From Natronococcus occultus SP4 (GTDB taxonomy: Archaea > Halobacteriota > Halobacteria > Halobacteriales > Natrialbaceae): a stretch of DNA of 64,000 bases. Location of the stretch: the NCBI RefSeq assembly GCF_000328685.1, contig NC_019974.1:3091001-3155000 (forward strand), written 5' to 3'. Below the pieces are notes generated by a model. That model was not told the origin of the DNA. It did no database searches and saw nothing but the letters and a program-made list of their open reading frames with translations. Shown here piece by piece: positions 42,400 to 50,659 of the stretch; the first letter of the stretch is position 1, and the number at the start of each line of letters is the position of its first letter. Position numbers and translations under genes: made by a program.

Positions 42400-42986
42400 A
42401 GCGGGCTCCTCGATCTTGCCCTGACTTTCGAGGCCGTCCTCGAGAACGCTCCGCATAGTCGTGGCGGCAGCCGTACCGACGATCCGCTGGAGTTGCTGGA
42501 CGGTCACGGTCTGGTTCTGGACCCCGTTCGCGATACCGAGAACGGCACCGCGGGCGGCGAACGCTTTCGCGAACCGGAGAGCGAGCCCTCTCCGAGGTTC
42601 GGTGGCGCCCGGAGCGCGACGGCCTCGTTCGCGCACTCGTCGATTCGCAGGCGAAGACCCTCGAAGCGAGCGGCGACACCGAGTGCTGGAGCCTGCGGCT
42701 GCGATTCGCGACCCACGAAGACCTCGCCGCGTTCAACGTGGCGATTATCGACGATGGCACATCTACAACCCTGCCCGCTCGACCAGGGACGCCTCGCTCA
42801 CGGACGAGCAACGCGAAGCGCTCTTAGTGGCATACTACAACGTTCCGCGTTCCGCGGCGAACGACGCTCTCCGGACTCGCCGGCGGCGTCGGAATCAGCG
42901 ACACCGCACTCTCTCAACGGATCCGACGGGGGATGGCGACGCCGATCGAACGAACGCTGTTGGCGGACGACCGACCCAACGGATAG
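42400..42986 (+). pseudogene. Frameshifted HTH_10 (bacterio-opsin-activator type) regulator
   Basis: Three consecutive parts of a Bat-type regulator lie in changing frames. 42606-42730 encodes ALVDSQAKTLEASGDTECWS and LRLRFATHEDLAAFNVAI, the region before the HTH. 42760-42860 in another frame encodes LTDEQREALLVAYYNV. From 42867 the first frame resumes with GISDTALSQRIRRGMA, LIERTLL-like text, and a stop at 42984-42986. At least two frameshifts are needed, so the gene is broken. The 5' boundary is approximate. An intact homologue of the same architecture is at 50660. Confidence 0.75.
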
Positions 42987-42999
42987 CACCTCCGGATCG

Positions 43000-43239
43000 T
43001 CACTCGGAGATCGTCAATACGCCGTTGTTGGCCGTGACCTCGGTTGCACCCGCAGGCAGTTCGAACTCGAACTGCCGGTCGTCCATCACGACCAGCACCC
43101 GGTCGTCGACGACGTCGACTGACATGTCGGCGGCGTCGGAGCCGAAGTCGACGGTGATCACGCACCCGTCATCGCCCTCCATCTCGCGGACGACCGCATC
43201 GTCGGTGTGACCGTCTCGAAGCTGTTTTGGGACTCGCAT
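43000..43239 (-). CDS. Hsp20-fold small protein (DUF7127-like)
   Basis: 79 residues, acidic and beta-rich. The text CVITVDFGSDAADMSVDVVD, DRVLVVMDDRQFEFELPAGA and NNGVLTISE follows the strand order of the alpha-crystallin/Hsp20 fold, and NGVLTI is the hallmark of that fold's last strands. The protein lacks the usual flanking arms and the C-terminal IxI motif. It matches a haloarchaeal family that I recall as DUF7127. Possible small chaperone; function unknown. Confidence 0.75.
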   Translation of the reverse strand: MRVPKQLRDGHTDDAVVREMEGDDGCVITVDFGSDAADMSVDVVDDRVLVVMDDRQFEFELPAGATEVTANNGVLTISE

Positions 43240-43407
43240 GGTTCGGCTAGGTGCCCACCCACCGTAAGCACTGCCCCCGCAGCATCCGGCCGACCGACTT
43301 CAAGAAATTCCCACTGCAACCGATCAGTGAGCGCGTTCGGCGACCGCCTTGCTGCGCTCATTCGAAGGCCGTGCCGTCACAAAGGAACACGGCGTCGGTC
43401 GATCCGT

Positions 43408-43833
43408 ATGCCAGTCGGTGAACTCGGTCCGGAAGATGTCGTAACTGCACAGCCAGACGACGATCTCGAGACGGTCGCCGAGCAGTTCGCCGAGGAGAAC
43501 GTCGGCGCCGTCGTCGTCACCGAGGACGAGGAACCGGTCGGGATCCTCACCGACCGCGACGTCGCCCTCGCGGTTCCTAACAGCGACGACGTTGGCTCGG
43601 TCGCAGTTGAGGACGCGATGACCGCTGACCCGGCGATCCTCCAGGAGGACGACGAGGCCATCGCGATCTCGCGGGCGATCGAGCAGCACAACGCCCGTCG
43701 GTTCCCCGTCGTCGACGACGACGGCGCGCTGACGGGGATCGTGACGCTCGACGACCTCGTGGCGACGATCGGCGAACAGCTCGACGACGTCGCCGAGACG
43801 GTCGAGGTCCAGTCGCCGGGCTACAGCCCCTGA
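43408..43833 (+). CDS. Two-CBS-domain protein
   Basis: 141 residues from ATG 43408; longer frames upstream have no coding character. CBS 1 spans about 5-62 (DVVTAQPDDDLETVAEQFAE; VGAVVVTEDEEPVGILTDRD). CBS 2 spans about 72-130 (AMTADPAILQEDDEAIAISR; RRFPVVDDDGALTGIVTLDD). Each domain ends in the G(I/V)(L/V)TxxD pattern that binds adenosine nucleotides. It is a stand-alone ligand-sensing module whose partner is unknown. The stop codon TGA is the first triplet of a hairpin repeat. Confidence 0.88.
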   Translation: MPVGELGPEDVVTAQPDDDLETVAEQFAEENVGAVVVTEDEEPVGILTDRDVALAVPNSDDVGSVAVEDAMTADPAILQEDDEAIAISRAIEQHNARRFPVVDDDGALTGIVTLDDLVATIGEQLDDVAETVEVQSPGYSP

Positions 43834-43878
43834 CTTCCTCCCACGACTGAAGTCGTGGGCTTTCTCCTCGAACCTCTG
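43831..43878 (-). repeat. Hairpin repeat copy 5 (best preserved)
   Basis: Perfect 8-pair stem at 43840-43859, CCCACGACTGAAGTCGTGGG, preceded by TGACTTCCT and followed by CTTTCTCCTCGAACCTCTG. The opening TGA is the stop codon of the CBS-domain gene. On the plus strand the stem is followed by a pyrimidine-rich run, so it could also end transcription. On the minus strand it matches a TnpB-type right end. Confidence 0.7.
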
Positions 43879-44124
43879 TAACGCCGGTTCCGGTCGCAGT
43901 CGACTCCACTCCACGATCCGCTTTCGTTGCCGATCGTCCCGGGTAGCGACCGCTTTCGACCTGCGTCTCGGCTGGTTCGTCCGCGACAGTCGTGTCGTGG
44001 CGTCGTGCACCAGTCAAATCCGTTCGAGCCGTCCTCGAATCGCGTCGACCGAGGTAGTAAACCAATAGTTACGATATGGAAACCGGTCCGAAACAATGAC
44101 CGCCGGAGCCGTCGTCCTCTCGTA

Positions 44125-44886
44125 ATGAGCACCGATCGACCGGTTCGAGAAACGACACAGCCGACGGCCTCCCGGTCGCCAGAACGCGACGCGACGGCGG
44201 TCCGACTCGCGGCAGTCACCCACGAGTACGGCTCCGACGGCGGGTTCCGCTCGCGATCGGAGCGAACGGTGACCGCCCTCGAGGACGTCTCCGTTGCGCT
44301 CGGCAGCGGCGAGATCGTCGGCCTCGAGGGGCCAAGCGGGAGCGGGAAGTCGACGATCCTCCACGCCGTCGCCGGCCTGCTGGTGCCGACGGCGGGGAGG
44401 GTGACGGTCGAGGGCACCGACCTGACGGCGCTGTCGGCTCGCGAGCGAACTCGCCTCCGTCGCGAGCGGATCGGGATCGTCTTCCAGCGGTTCCACCTCC
44501 TGCCCTCGCTGTCCGCGCGGGCGAACGTCGCGCTCCCGCTGGTGCAGGACGGCGTCCCGAAACGAAAGCGCCGAGAACGGGCGACGGCGCTGCTCGAGCG
44601 GGTCGAACTTGGCGACCGGATCGAACACCTTCCCGGGGAGTTAAGCGGCGGCGAGTGCCAGCGGGTCGCGATCGCCCGGGCGCTGGCGACCGACCCCGAC
44701 GTGATCGTCGCCGACGAGCCGACCGGCGAGCTCGATACCGCGACCGGACAGCGCGTCCTCGAGCTGCTGACCGAGATCGGCCGAGAGCGAGCGATGCTCG
44801 TCGCCTCCCACGACGCCGAGACCCTCGCTGCCGCCGATCGCGTCCTTGAGCTACGGGACGGCAGGATCGTCTCGGATGGACGGTAA
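44125..44886 (+). CDS. Orphan ABC transporter ATPase (LolD/MacB type)
   Basis: 253 residues from ATG 44125; upstream in-frame sequence lacks coding character. Motifs: Walker A GPSGSGKST, Q loop VFQRFHLLPSL, signature LSGGECQRVAIARAL, Walker B VIVADEP, D loop GELD, and switch His in VASHDAE. The order and HLLPSLSARANVALPL match the LolD/MacB/FtsE branch, whose partners are FtsX-like permeases. No permease gene is adjacent. The first 35 residues are an unrelated polar lead. It is followed after 13 bases by a convergent helix-turn-helix gene. Confidence 0.88.
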   Translation: MSTDRPVRETTQPTASRSPERDATAVRLAAVTHEYGSDGGFRSRSERTVTALEDVSVALGSGEIVGLEGPSGSGKSTILHAVAGLLVPTAGRVTVEGTDLTALSARERTRLRRERIGIVFQRFHLLPSLSARANVALPLVQDGVPKRKRRERATALLERVELGDRIEHLPGELSGGECQRVAIARALATDPDVIVADEPTGELDTATGQRVLELLTEIGRERAMLVASHDAETLAAADRVLELRDGRIVSDGR

Positions 44887-44899
44887 ACGGGGAGAGAAA

Positions 44900-45256
44900 T
44901 CAGGAGTCCTGAGTCCAGAGACCGACCAGCGGGTCGCTCGAGCCGTCGACCTCGACCCGAATCGAACGATCGTCGTCGAGCGCGATCGCGACCCGCTCGA
45001 AGTCAGCGACGTAGCGGGACTTGCGGTGGCAGCTCCGACCGACTCCGGACGTTTCCCTGACCAGTCCGGCCTCGGTCAGTCGGTCGAGTTTCCGGTAGGT
45101 CGTCGAGAGCGGGCGCTCGATCTCCTCGGCCGTCTCCTCGACGGTCAGGGGCTCCTCGAGGGCCGCGATGATCTCCCGACACGCGTCGTCGGTCAACGCA
45201 CTGAACACGTGTTCGCACGAGGGGGCGTCGTCCGACGAGGAGAACTCGAGTGGCAT
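44900..45256 (-). CDS. Winged-helix (ArsR-like) transcriptional regulator
   Basis: 118 residues. It has a winged helix: CEHVFSALTDDACREIIAAL, EPLTVEETAEEIERPLSTTY, RKLDRLTEAGLVRE. The last part (ADFERVAIALDDDRSIRVEV) is a beta tail with DPLVGLWTQ. Cysteines at positions 14, 26 and 76 are present, but no classical metal-sensor motif is seen. It is convergent with the ABC ATPase gene and diverges from cobA. Targets are unknown; control of cobA is possible because the intergenic region is shared. Confidence 0.8.
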   Translation of the reverse strand: MPLEFSSSDDAPSCEHVFSALTDDACREIIAALEEPLTVEETAEEIERPLSTTYRKLDRLTEAGLVRETSGVGRSCHRKSRYVADFERVAIALDDDRSIRVEVDGSSDPLVGLWTQDS

Positions 45257-45351
45257 ACGAGTACACGCGGGTTGGGAACGAAGCCTAAAGACACGTTTGG
45301 TCGGCCACGCGAGGGGGTAGCTACATGTAGGCTCCGGGCCAGGCCATCCGT

Positions 45352-46044
45352 ATGAGCGACGACCGATCCGCGAACGGCGACGTCCTCGAGAACACGCCGG
45401 GCGAGGGACGAACGCCCGAAGCCGAACGCATCGAACCCGCGGCGCCCGAGTCGTTCGGGCTCGTCCAGGTCTGGTGGGGCGACGGAAAGGGAAAGACGAC
45501 CGCCACGCTCGGAATGGGGATGCGCGCGGCCGGCCACGGCTACCGGGTTCATCTGCTCCAGTTCATGAAAGGCGGCGCCTCGAGCGTCGACGCCGTCCGC
45601 GGCGAGTACAACGCGATCGCCGCCCTACCGGGGATGAGCTACGAGAACCTCGGCCACTACGGCTGGCACGGGATGGCCGACGGCAGCGAGGACGCCGACC
45701 ACCAGGCGGAGGCCGAAGCGGGGCTCGAGCGCGCCCGCGAGCTGCTCGCGGCGGCCGACGAGGCCGATCTCGCGGCGCCGATCGACCTCGCGGCCGAGCC
45801 CGAGGCGGGCGTCCACATGCTACTCCTCGACGAGGTGCTGTACGCGGTCGACCAGGAGCTGCTCGCCGAGGACGACGTCCTCGAGTTGCTCGACGACAAG
45901 CCCGACGACCTGGAGCTGGTGCTGTCGGGGAGCCACGCCGAGCCGTCGTACCTCGAGGAACGCGCGGACCTGATCACGAACGTTCGGAAGGTGAAACACC
46001 CGATCGAGGCGGGCCAGCGGGCGCGACAGGGGACGGAGTACTGA
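45352..46044 (+). CDS. cobA: Corrinoid (ATP:cob(I)alamin) adenosyltransferase
   Basis: 230 residues. The P-loop GDGKGKTT (residues 43-50) and VQVWWGDGKGKTTATLGMG, HLLQFMKGGAS, VHMLLLDEVLYAVDQELL, and LVLSGSHAEPSYLEERADLI, then ITNVRKVKHPIEAGQRARQG, are all CobA/BtuR hallmarks. It adds the adenosyl group to cobalt in corrinoids. It has about 30 extra acidic residues before the P-loop. Stands alone here but is within 10 kb of cbtBA and 2 kb of cbiP, so several cobamide genes share this region. Confidence 0.95.
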   Translation: MSDDRSANGDVLENTPGEGRTPEAERIEPAAPESFGLVQVWWGDGKGKTTATLGMGMRAAGHGYRVHLLQFMKGGASSVDAVRGEYNAIAALPGMSYENLGHYGWHGMADGSEDADHQAEAEAGLERARELLAAADEADLAAPIDLAAEPEAGVHMLLLDEVLYAVDQELLAEDDVLELLDDKPDDLELVLSGSHAEPSYLEERADLITNVRKVKHPIEAGQRARQGTEY

Positions 46045-46114
46045 CCGTTCTCCTGACGATCCCATCGTGAGGACCGCCCGTGGACTTATGTTGCCGATCG
46101 TACAGTAACGTGGT

Positions 46115-47005
46115 ATGACAGTTACGCTCGACACCGTCGACCTGCCGAACGGCGAAACGATCGGCTACCGCGAACGCGAGGGGGGCGACGTCCCGGTCGT
46201 CCTGTTGCACGGGAACATGACCTCCTCGAAACACTGGGACGTCGTCCTGGAGGCGATGGACGACCGGTACAAGCTGTACGCGATGGACATGCGCGGGTTC
46301 GGCGAGTCGAGCTACGAGGAGCCGATCGACTCGATCGCGAAGTTCGCCGAGGACGTGGCGCTGTTCGTCGACGAACTCGACCTCGAGCGGTTTCACCTCT
46401 GGGGGTGGTCGACCGGCGGCGGGGTCGCGATGGAGTACGCCGCCGCCCACCCCGACCGGGTGCGGAAGCTCGTTTTGCTCGCGCCCAGCAGTACGCGGGG
46501 CTACCCGATCTATCGGAAGGACGAGGACGGTACCCCGACCGACGAGGTGCTGACGACTCGCGAGGAGATCGCGCGGGATCCCGTCCAGGTCGCGCCCGTC
46601 CTCGAGGCCTACGAGCAGGAGGACGCGGCGACGATGAAGGGGATCTGGAACCAGCTCATCTACGTCAACGACGAACCCGACCCCGAGCGCTACGACGAGT
46701 ACGTCGCGGACATGTTCACCCAGCGGAACCTCGTCGACGTCGACTACGCGCTCACCCGGTTCAACATGAGCGACGAGCACAACGGCATCACGGAGGGCTC
46801 CGGACGCGCGTCCGATATCGTGGCCGACACGCTCGTCCTGCGGGGCGAGGACGATCTGGTCATCACCGAGGCGATGATCGAGGAGACGCTCGCGGATCTG
46901 GGCGAAACCGCGACGTTCGTCGAGCTGGAGGGCTGTGGTCACTCGCCGCTGATCGACGACCGCGAGCAGCTACTGCGGGAGGTCGAGTCATTCCTCGAGG
47001 GCTAA
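46115..47005 (+). CDS. Alpha/beta-fold hydrolase
   Basis: 296 residues. Oxyanion region VVLLHGNMTSSKHWDVV; nucleophile Ser in WGWSTGGGVAME; acid Asp in LVLRGEDDLVI; catalytic His in LEGCGHSPLIDDRE. A complete triad with a helical cap (about residues 130-220). The family covers esterases, lipases, dehalogenases and ring-cleavage hydrolases, and substrate cannot be assigned. Its stop overlaps the vapC stop on the other strand by three bases, so the two genes are tightly convergent. Confidence 0.9.
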   Translation: MTVTLDTVDLPNGETIGYREREGGDVPVVLLHGNMTSSKHWDVVLEAMDDRYKLYAMDMRGFGESSYEEPIDSIAKFAEDVALFVDELDLERFHLWGWSTGGGVAMEYAAAHPDRVRKLVLLAPSSTRGYPIYRKDEDGTPTDEVLTTREEIARDPVQVAPVLEAYEQEDAATMKGIWNQLIYVNDEPDPERYDEYVADMFTQRNLVDVDYALTRFNMSDEHNGITEGSGRASDIVADTLVLRGEDDLVITEAMIEETLADLGETATFVELEGCGHSPLIDDREQLLREVESFLEG

Positions 47006-47394
47006 AACGTCTCGACGTCAAGCCCGTCGATCCGCTCGAAGTGTGTAACATTTTTCGTAAGAACTGATTCCTCATGGACGAGTGCCGTTGCCGCGACGAT
47101 CGTATCACCCATTCCGATCGCATCGCCGTCAGACGTCAGCCGCCCGTCGATACGACCGGCTTTCTTCATCACCGCGCTGTCAGCCGGATACACGGGCTTT
47201 GTGTCGAGTACCGCCTCGATCGTTCGACGACGGGCAGCCGAATCGTGTACTCGTTCGATACTGTGATAGAGTTCGAACTGGGAAATCGACGAGATGTGAA
47301 GGGGAACGTGCTGGTTCTCGAGTGCGGAAATCTTCTGCGTAGCGTTCTCGTTGCCCTGCATCAGGTGGATGAGGACATCCGTGTCGACGATCAC
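47002..47394 (-). CDS. vapC: VapC-type PIN-domain toxin
   Basis: 130 residues. PIN nuclease metal ligands: D4 and D6 in MIVDTDVLIH, Glu in ISQFELYHSIE, Asp in GMGDTIVAATA, and late acidic residues. VapC proteins are endoribonucleases, often of tRNA, that bind their antitoxin VapB. The start ATG overlaps the stop of vapB by ATGA, as in most vapBC pairs. The pair is intact. Confidence 0.9.
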   Translation of the reverse strand: MIVDTDVLIHLMQGNENATQKISALENQHVPLHISSISQFELYHSIERVHDSAARRRTIEAVLDTKPVYPADSAVMKKAGRIDGRLTSDGDAIGMGDTIVAATALVHEESVLTKNVTHFERIDGLDVETF

Positions 47395-47636
47395 GAGTCG
47401 AGTTGATCGGTGAGCCGATCGAGTCGCTCCCGTGACTGGGTTTCCCGCTCGTCGATCGCGTCTCGCATCTCTTCGGCTTCCTCATCCGAGAGGATTCCTG
47501 CCAAGTCGAGCAGCGATCGTTCGCCGGCGATTCGCTCGACGGTATCCGAGAACGATTCTCCCTCTTGTTTGCGACTCTTGAGCCGCTGGTACGCTTCCTC
47601 GGTGAGTCGGACGTTCCGATACTCGGTTTCTCCCAT
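47391..47636 (-). CDS. vapB: VapB-type antitoxin (DUF217-like)
   Basis: 81 residues from ATG 47636; longer frames would run through the operator. The N-terminus ETEYRNVRLTEEAYQRLKSR is a ribbon-helix-helix-like DNA-binding region, followed by KQEGESFSDTVERIAGERS. The C-terminal half (LDLAGILSDEEAEEMRDAID) is the toxin-binding arm. The type is typical of haloarchaeal VapB of the DUF217 group. A perfect 18-base palindrome touches the start codon (separate entry). ATGA coupling with vapC. Confidence 0.88.
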   Translation of the reverse strand: MGETEYRNVRLTEEAYQRLKSRKQEGESFSDTVERIAGERSLLDLAGILSDEEAEEMRDAIDERETQSRERLDRLTDQLDS

Positions 47637-47670
47637 GCACACACGTGTGTGCAGATCGGTCTTAATTGTT
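47636..47670 (-). promoter_or_regulatory. vapBC promoter with palindromic operator
   Basis: Perfect palindrome TGCACACACGTGTGTGCA at 47636-47653. Its base 47636 is the A of the vapB ATG on the minus strand. A TATA-like AACAATTAAG lies at 47670-47661, 25-34 bases before the start, so the transcript is probably leaderless. A VapBC complex bound to the palindrome would cover the start site, which fits autoregulation. Confidence 0.65.
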
Positions 47671-47836
47671 CTGTCGCATATCAAGGAGTAACTACCTGTC
47701 TTACCGATATCGATCAAGCGGTGAACGATCGGCCTCGAGCGCAGGAGCCGTCGCCTCGAGAACCTGTCGGAAGCGCTGAAAACACCTTTCGCCTGCAAGG
47801 GCAGGGAAAACCCGAAACCCGTGCGACGTGAGACGT

Positions 47837-48049
47837 ATGAAGGTCGTCTACAAACCGGGCAACGCCTACGAGGAGATCAACTGCTTCGACTTCCGGGAGT
47901 ACGAACACGGCGTCGTCCTCCACAACGAGGAGGGGTACAACATCGGCTACGTCCCCCACGAGATCCTGAGCCACATCGAACCACATCCGGAGGAGGAGGT
48001 TACCTTCGACGGCAGCGGGCGCCGCGGGGAGGAAACCGACGAGGAGTAA
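47837..48049 (+). CDS. Conserved haloarchaeal small protein, 70 residues
   Basis: Start at ATG 47837 (MKVVYKPGNAYEEINCFDF); a GTG at 47828 is in frame. Acidic, no membrane part: YEHGVVLHNEEGYNIGYVPH, then ILSHIEPHPEEEV. One Cys and several His, but no obvious metal site. It ends in an acidic tail (GEETDEE). It precedes cbiP by 48 bases, so they may share a promoter. No function is recognised. Confidence 0.7.
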   Translation: MKVVYKPGNAYEEINCFDFREYEHGVVLHNEEGYNIGYVPHEILSHIEPHPEEEVTFDGSGRRGEETDEE

Positions 48050-48097
48050 TCGCTCGAACCGACAGGACGATACCCCGTCCCGTTCGAGTTCGGGGCG

Positions 48098-49675
48098 ATG
48101 ACGCGGACGCTTCTCGTCGCCGGCACCGCGAGCCACGTCGGCAAGTCGACCGTGGTCGCGGGGCTCTGTCGCCACCTCGCCGACCGGGGCGTCTCGGTCG
48201 CGCCGTACAAGGCACAGAACATGAGCAACAACGCCCGGGTCGTGGTCCGTCCGGAAGCAAGCGACGGGGACGGCAAGGCGGACGGAGACCGCTGGGGCGA
48301 GATCGGCGTCTCCCAGTTCGTCCAGGCCCGCGCGGCCCGAGCGGCGCCGACGACCGACTGCAACCCCGTCCTGTTGAAACCCCGCGGCGACGGCGAGAGC
48401 CAGCTCGTCGTCCAGGGTCGGGCCCGCGAGCACGTTCCCGCTGGCAGCTACTACGACGCACACTGGCACGAGGCCCGCGAGGCTGCCGTCGACTCCTACC
48501 GCCGGCTCGCGGCCGACCACGAGGTCGTCGTCGCCGAGGGCGCCGGCAGCATCGCCGAGATCAACCTCCACGACCGGGACCTCGCGAACCTCGAGACGGC
48601 CCGCTTCGCCGACGCCGACGTCCTCCTGCTTGTCGACATCGAGCGCGGCGGCGCGTTCGCGAGCCTCTACGGGACGATCGAGCTGTTGCCCGACGACGTC
48701 CGCGAACGGGTCGTCGGCGCCGTGATCACCAAGTTCCGGGGCGACCCCGCATTACTCGAGCCCGGCATCGCGGAGATCGAATCCCGGACCGGAGTGTCGA
48801 TCCTTGGCGTGCTCCCCTACGACGATCCGGGACTGCCCGAGGAGGACAGCGTCGGGCTGCCGGACCCGGGCGAGCGGGACGTCCTCGGCGCCGACGACGG
48901 CGTCCCCGCGGAACGACGGCTGACGATCGCCGTCCCCCGGCTCCCGCGGCTCTCGAACGCGACCGACCTCGAGGCACTGGCGGCCGAGCCGGGTGTCGCC
49001 GTCGAGTTCGTTCCCCTCGAGGAGGACGGAAACGACGCGAGCCGTACCCCCCTGGCCGACGCGGACGCGGTCGTCCTTCCGGGGACGAAAAACGCCGTCG
49101 ACGACCTGCGCGCGCTCCGGGCGTCGGCGGTCGGCCCGGCCATCCAGCGGTTCACGGGCCCGATCGTCGGGCTCTGTGGCGGCTACCAGCTGCTGGGCGA
49201 GCGGCTCACCAACGCCGCGCTCGAGGGCGTCGGCAACGAGGACGTCCTCGAGGGACTCGGCCTGTTGCCGGTCGAGACCCGCTTCGAGCCCGAAAAACAC
49301 CTCGAGCGGACCGCGGTGACCGTCGACGGCGCGGCCTCGCCGCTGCTCGCGGACGCCGACGGCGCCACGGCGCGGGGGTACGAGATCCACGCGGGCCGCA
49401 CCCGGGCGATCGAAATGGTCGACCGACCACTCGGCGAAACTGGCGCGGCTCGCGGCGAGGTGCTTGGCACCTACCTCCACGGGCTGTTCGACGCCCCACC
49501 GGTCCGGGAGGCGTTTCTCGCGGCCGTGGCGGAATCGGCGGGGGTCGATCGACCCGACGATTCGAGCGGGAGCGATGACGCGGGCCTCGAGGGGCGACGG
49601 CCGGCTGATCGGGCCGCGTCGCTGGTCGCGGACAACGTCGCACTCGAGGCGCTGGGAGAGCCGTTCGACGCCTAG
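48098..49675 (+). CDS. cbiP: Cobyric acid synthase
   Basis: 525 residues. The N-terminal dethiobiotin-synthetase-like domain has the P-loop [17 protein letters not shown] and [35 protein letters not shown], and [20 protein letters not shown], all CobQ/CbiP hallmarks. The C-terminal triad-type amidotransferase has the nucleophile Cys in [15 protein letters not shown] and a late His in YLHGLFD. It amidates the corrin ring side chains using glutamine and ATP. Part of the adenosylcobalamin pathway with cobA at 45352. A 22-residue acidic-Ser insert near residues 495-515 is lineage-specific. Confidence 0.95.
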   Translation: MTRTLLVAGTASHVGKSTVVAGLCRHLADRGVSVAPYKAQNMSNNARVVVRPEASDGDGKADGDRWGEIGVSQFVQARAARAAPTTDCNPVLLKPRGDGESQLVVQGRAREHVPAGSYYDAHWHEAREAAVDSYRRLAADHEVVVAEGAGSIAEINLHDRDLANLETARFADADVLLLVDIERGGAFASLYGTIELLPDDVRERVVGAVITKFRGDPALLEPGIAEIESRTGVSILGVLPYDDPGLPEEDSVGLPDPGERDVLGADDGVPAERRLTIAVPRLPRLSNATDLEALAAEPGVAVEFVPLEEDGNDASRTPLADADAVVLPGTKNAVDDLRALRASAVGPAIQRFTGPIVGLCGGYQLLGERLTNAALEGVGNEDVLEGLGLLPVETRFEPEKHLERTAVTVDGAASPLLADADGATARGYEIHAGRTRAIEMVDRPLGETGAARGEVLGTYLHGLFDAPPVREAFLAAVAESAGVDRPDDSSGSDDAGLEGRRPADRAASLVADNVALEALGEPFDA

Positions 49676-50046
49676 TCGCGGTAGGTGCCGAGCAGTTCCT
49701 CAAGGATGAGACACTCCCGGTCGGTCGGCTCGTAGTGGTCGTCGATGAACCCCTCGGCGGCCTCGTAATCCCCCCGGAGCCCGTGTTTGCGGACGGTGAT
49801 GATCGCCTCGAGGAGGAAGGAGTCGGCGTCGGCGTCGGCGCCGTCGCTCTCCTCGGGGATGTCGAGTTCGGCCTTGATTTCCTCGAAGTTGAAGGTCTCG
49901 ACGTCGTGATCCGGATCGACGAGCGTGAGGACGTACTCGGCGGAAAAACGGTAGAACTCGGATTTGCTCTCGAACATACCGTCGTCGACGAGGGCGTCGA
50001 TCTGGTCGACGACCGCGTCGGGATATCTGACGGTATCTTTCGCCAT
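49672..50046 (-). CDS. Ribbon-helix-helix (CopG-type) protein
   Basis: 124 residues from ATG 50046; ATG 50061 is also in frame. The DNA-binding part is [20 protein letters not shown], then [20 protein letters not shown], a ribbon-helix-helix. The rest is acidic ([20 protein letters not shown]) and ends with a helical domain ([20 protein letters not shown]). Its stop overlaps the cbiP stop region by four bases (convergent genes). It resembles haloarchaeal regulators of unknown targets. It diverges from the MTH865-like gene, with a TATA box between them. Confidence 0.8.
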   Translation of the reverse strand: MAKDTVRYPDAVVDQIDALVDDGMFESKSEFYRFSAEYVLTLVDPDHDVETFNFEEIKAELDIPEESDGADADADSFLLEAIITVRKHGLRGDYEAAEGFIDDHYEPTDRECLILEELLGTYRD

Positions 50047-50138
50047 ACCGAAACCGTTCATAGCGCTGACTCATTACTGTTTCGGGCGTCAGGAGCGCAA
50101 AACGAACTGAGCATCGTCCGCTTGGAGTTCACAACAGG

Positions 50139-50150
50139 TTTATTATTTAT
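50139..50150 (+). promoter_or_regulatory. TATA box of the MTH865-like gene
   Basis: TTTATTATTTAT is centred about 27 bases before the ATG at 50172, the canonical spacing for a leaderless archaeal mRNA. Confidence 0.65.
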
Positions 50151-50171
50151 CATACGCAATTAGCGGACGCG

Positions 50172-50423
50172 ATGGCAGATGAATCCGAACTCCGCGACCA
50201 GATGATCGACGCGTTCGAAGGCGCAGACTACCCCATCTCGAGTCCGATGGACCTCGTTCCGGCCCTACCGAACGGCCCCGGAACGACGTTCGAGTCGGGA
50301 GAGTTCTCGATGACCGCGATGGAGCTCAACACCAAGACCTCGGGCGGGGACTTCCCCTACGAGAACCCCGAGACGTTCGTCGACGACATCATCGAGGACC
50401 TCAAAGAGCAGGGCGAGCTCTGA
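50172..50423 (+). CDS. MTH865-like EF-hand-related small protein
   Basis: 83 residues, acidic and helical. LRDQMIDAFEGADYPISSPM, then LVPALPNGPGTTFESGEFSM, and NPETFVDDIIEDLKEQGEL match the archaeal MTH865 family, whose fold has two helix-loop-helix units related to EF hands but without known calcium binding. It is transcribed from the TATA box at 50139. Function unknown. Its strong promoter suggests it is well expressed. Confidence 0.8.
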   Translation: MADESELRDQMIDAFEGADYPISSPMDLVPALPNGPGTTFESGEFSMTAMELNTKTSGGDFPYENPETFVDDIIEDLKEQGEL

Positions 50424-50659
50424 GAGGGATCAGCGTCGGCAGTTGGGGATACACGCGGTTCTTTCGTGTGGCCCAGCACGAACAGTCGCTCGGACGAGAG
50501 AAACCGGTTCCGTCGGTCCCGTTCTCGCTGGCTGATAGTTCGTCCCTTTTCTCATAGCTATGAGTACTGCGAATGGCAAGCACTTACGTCGGTGGCCGAT
50601 GATGGTCTCGAAGTACTCGAATCGGCGCCAGCGGGTGCCGGAAACTGAACCGAGACGCT

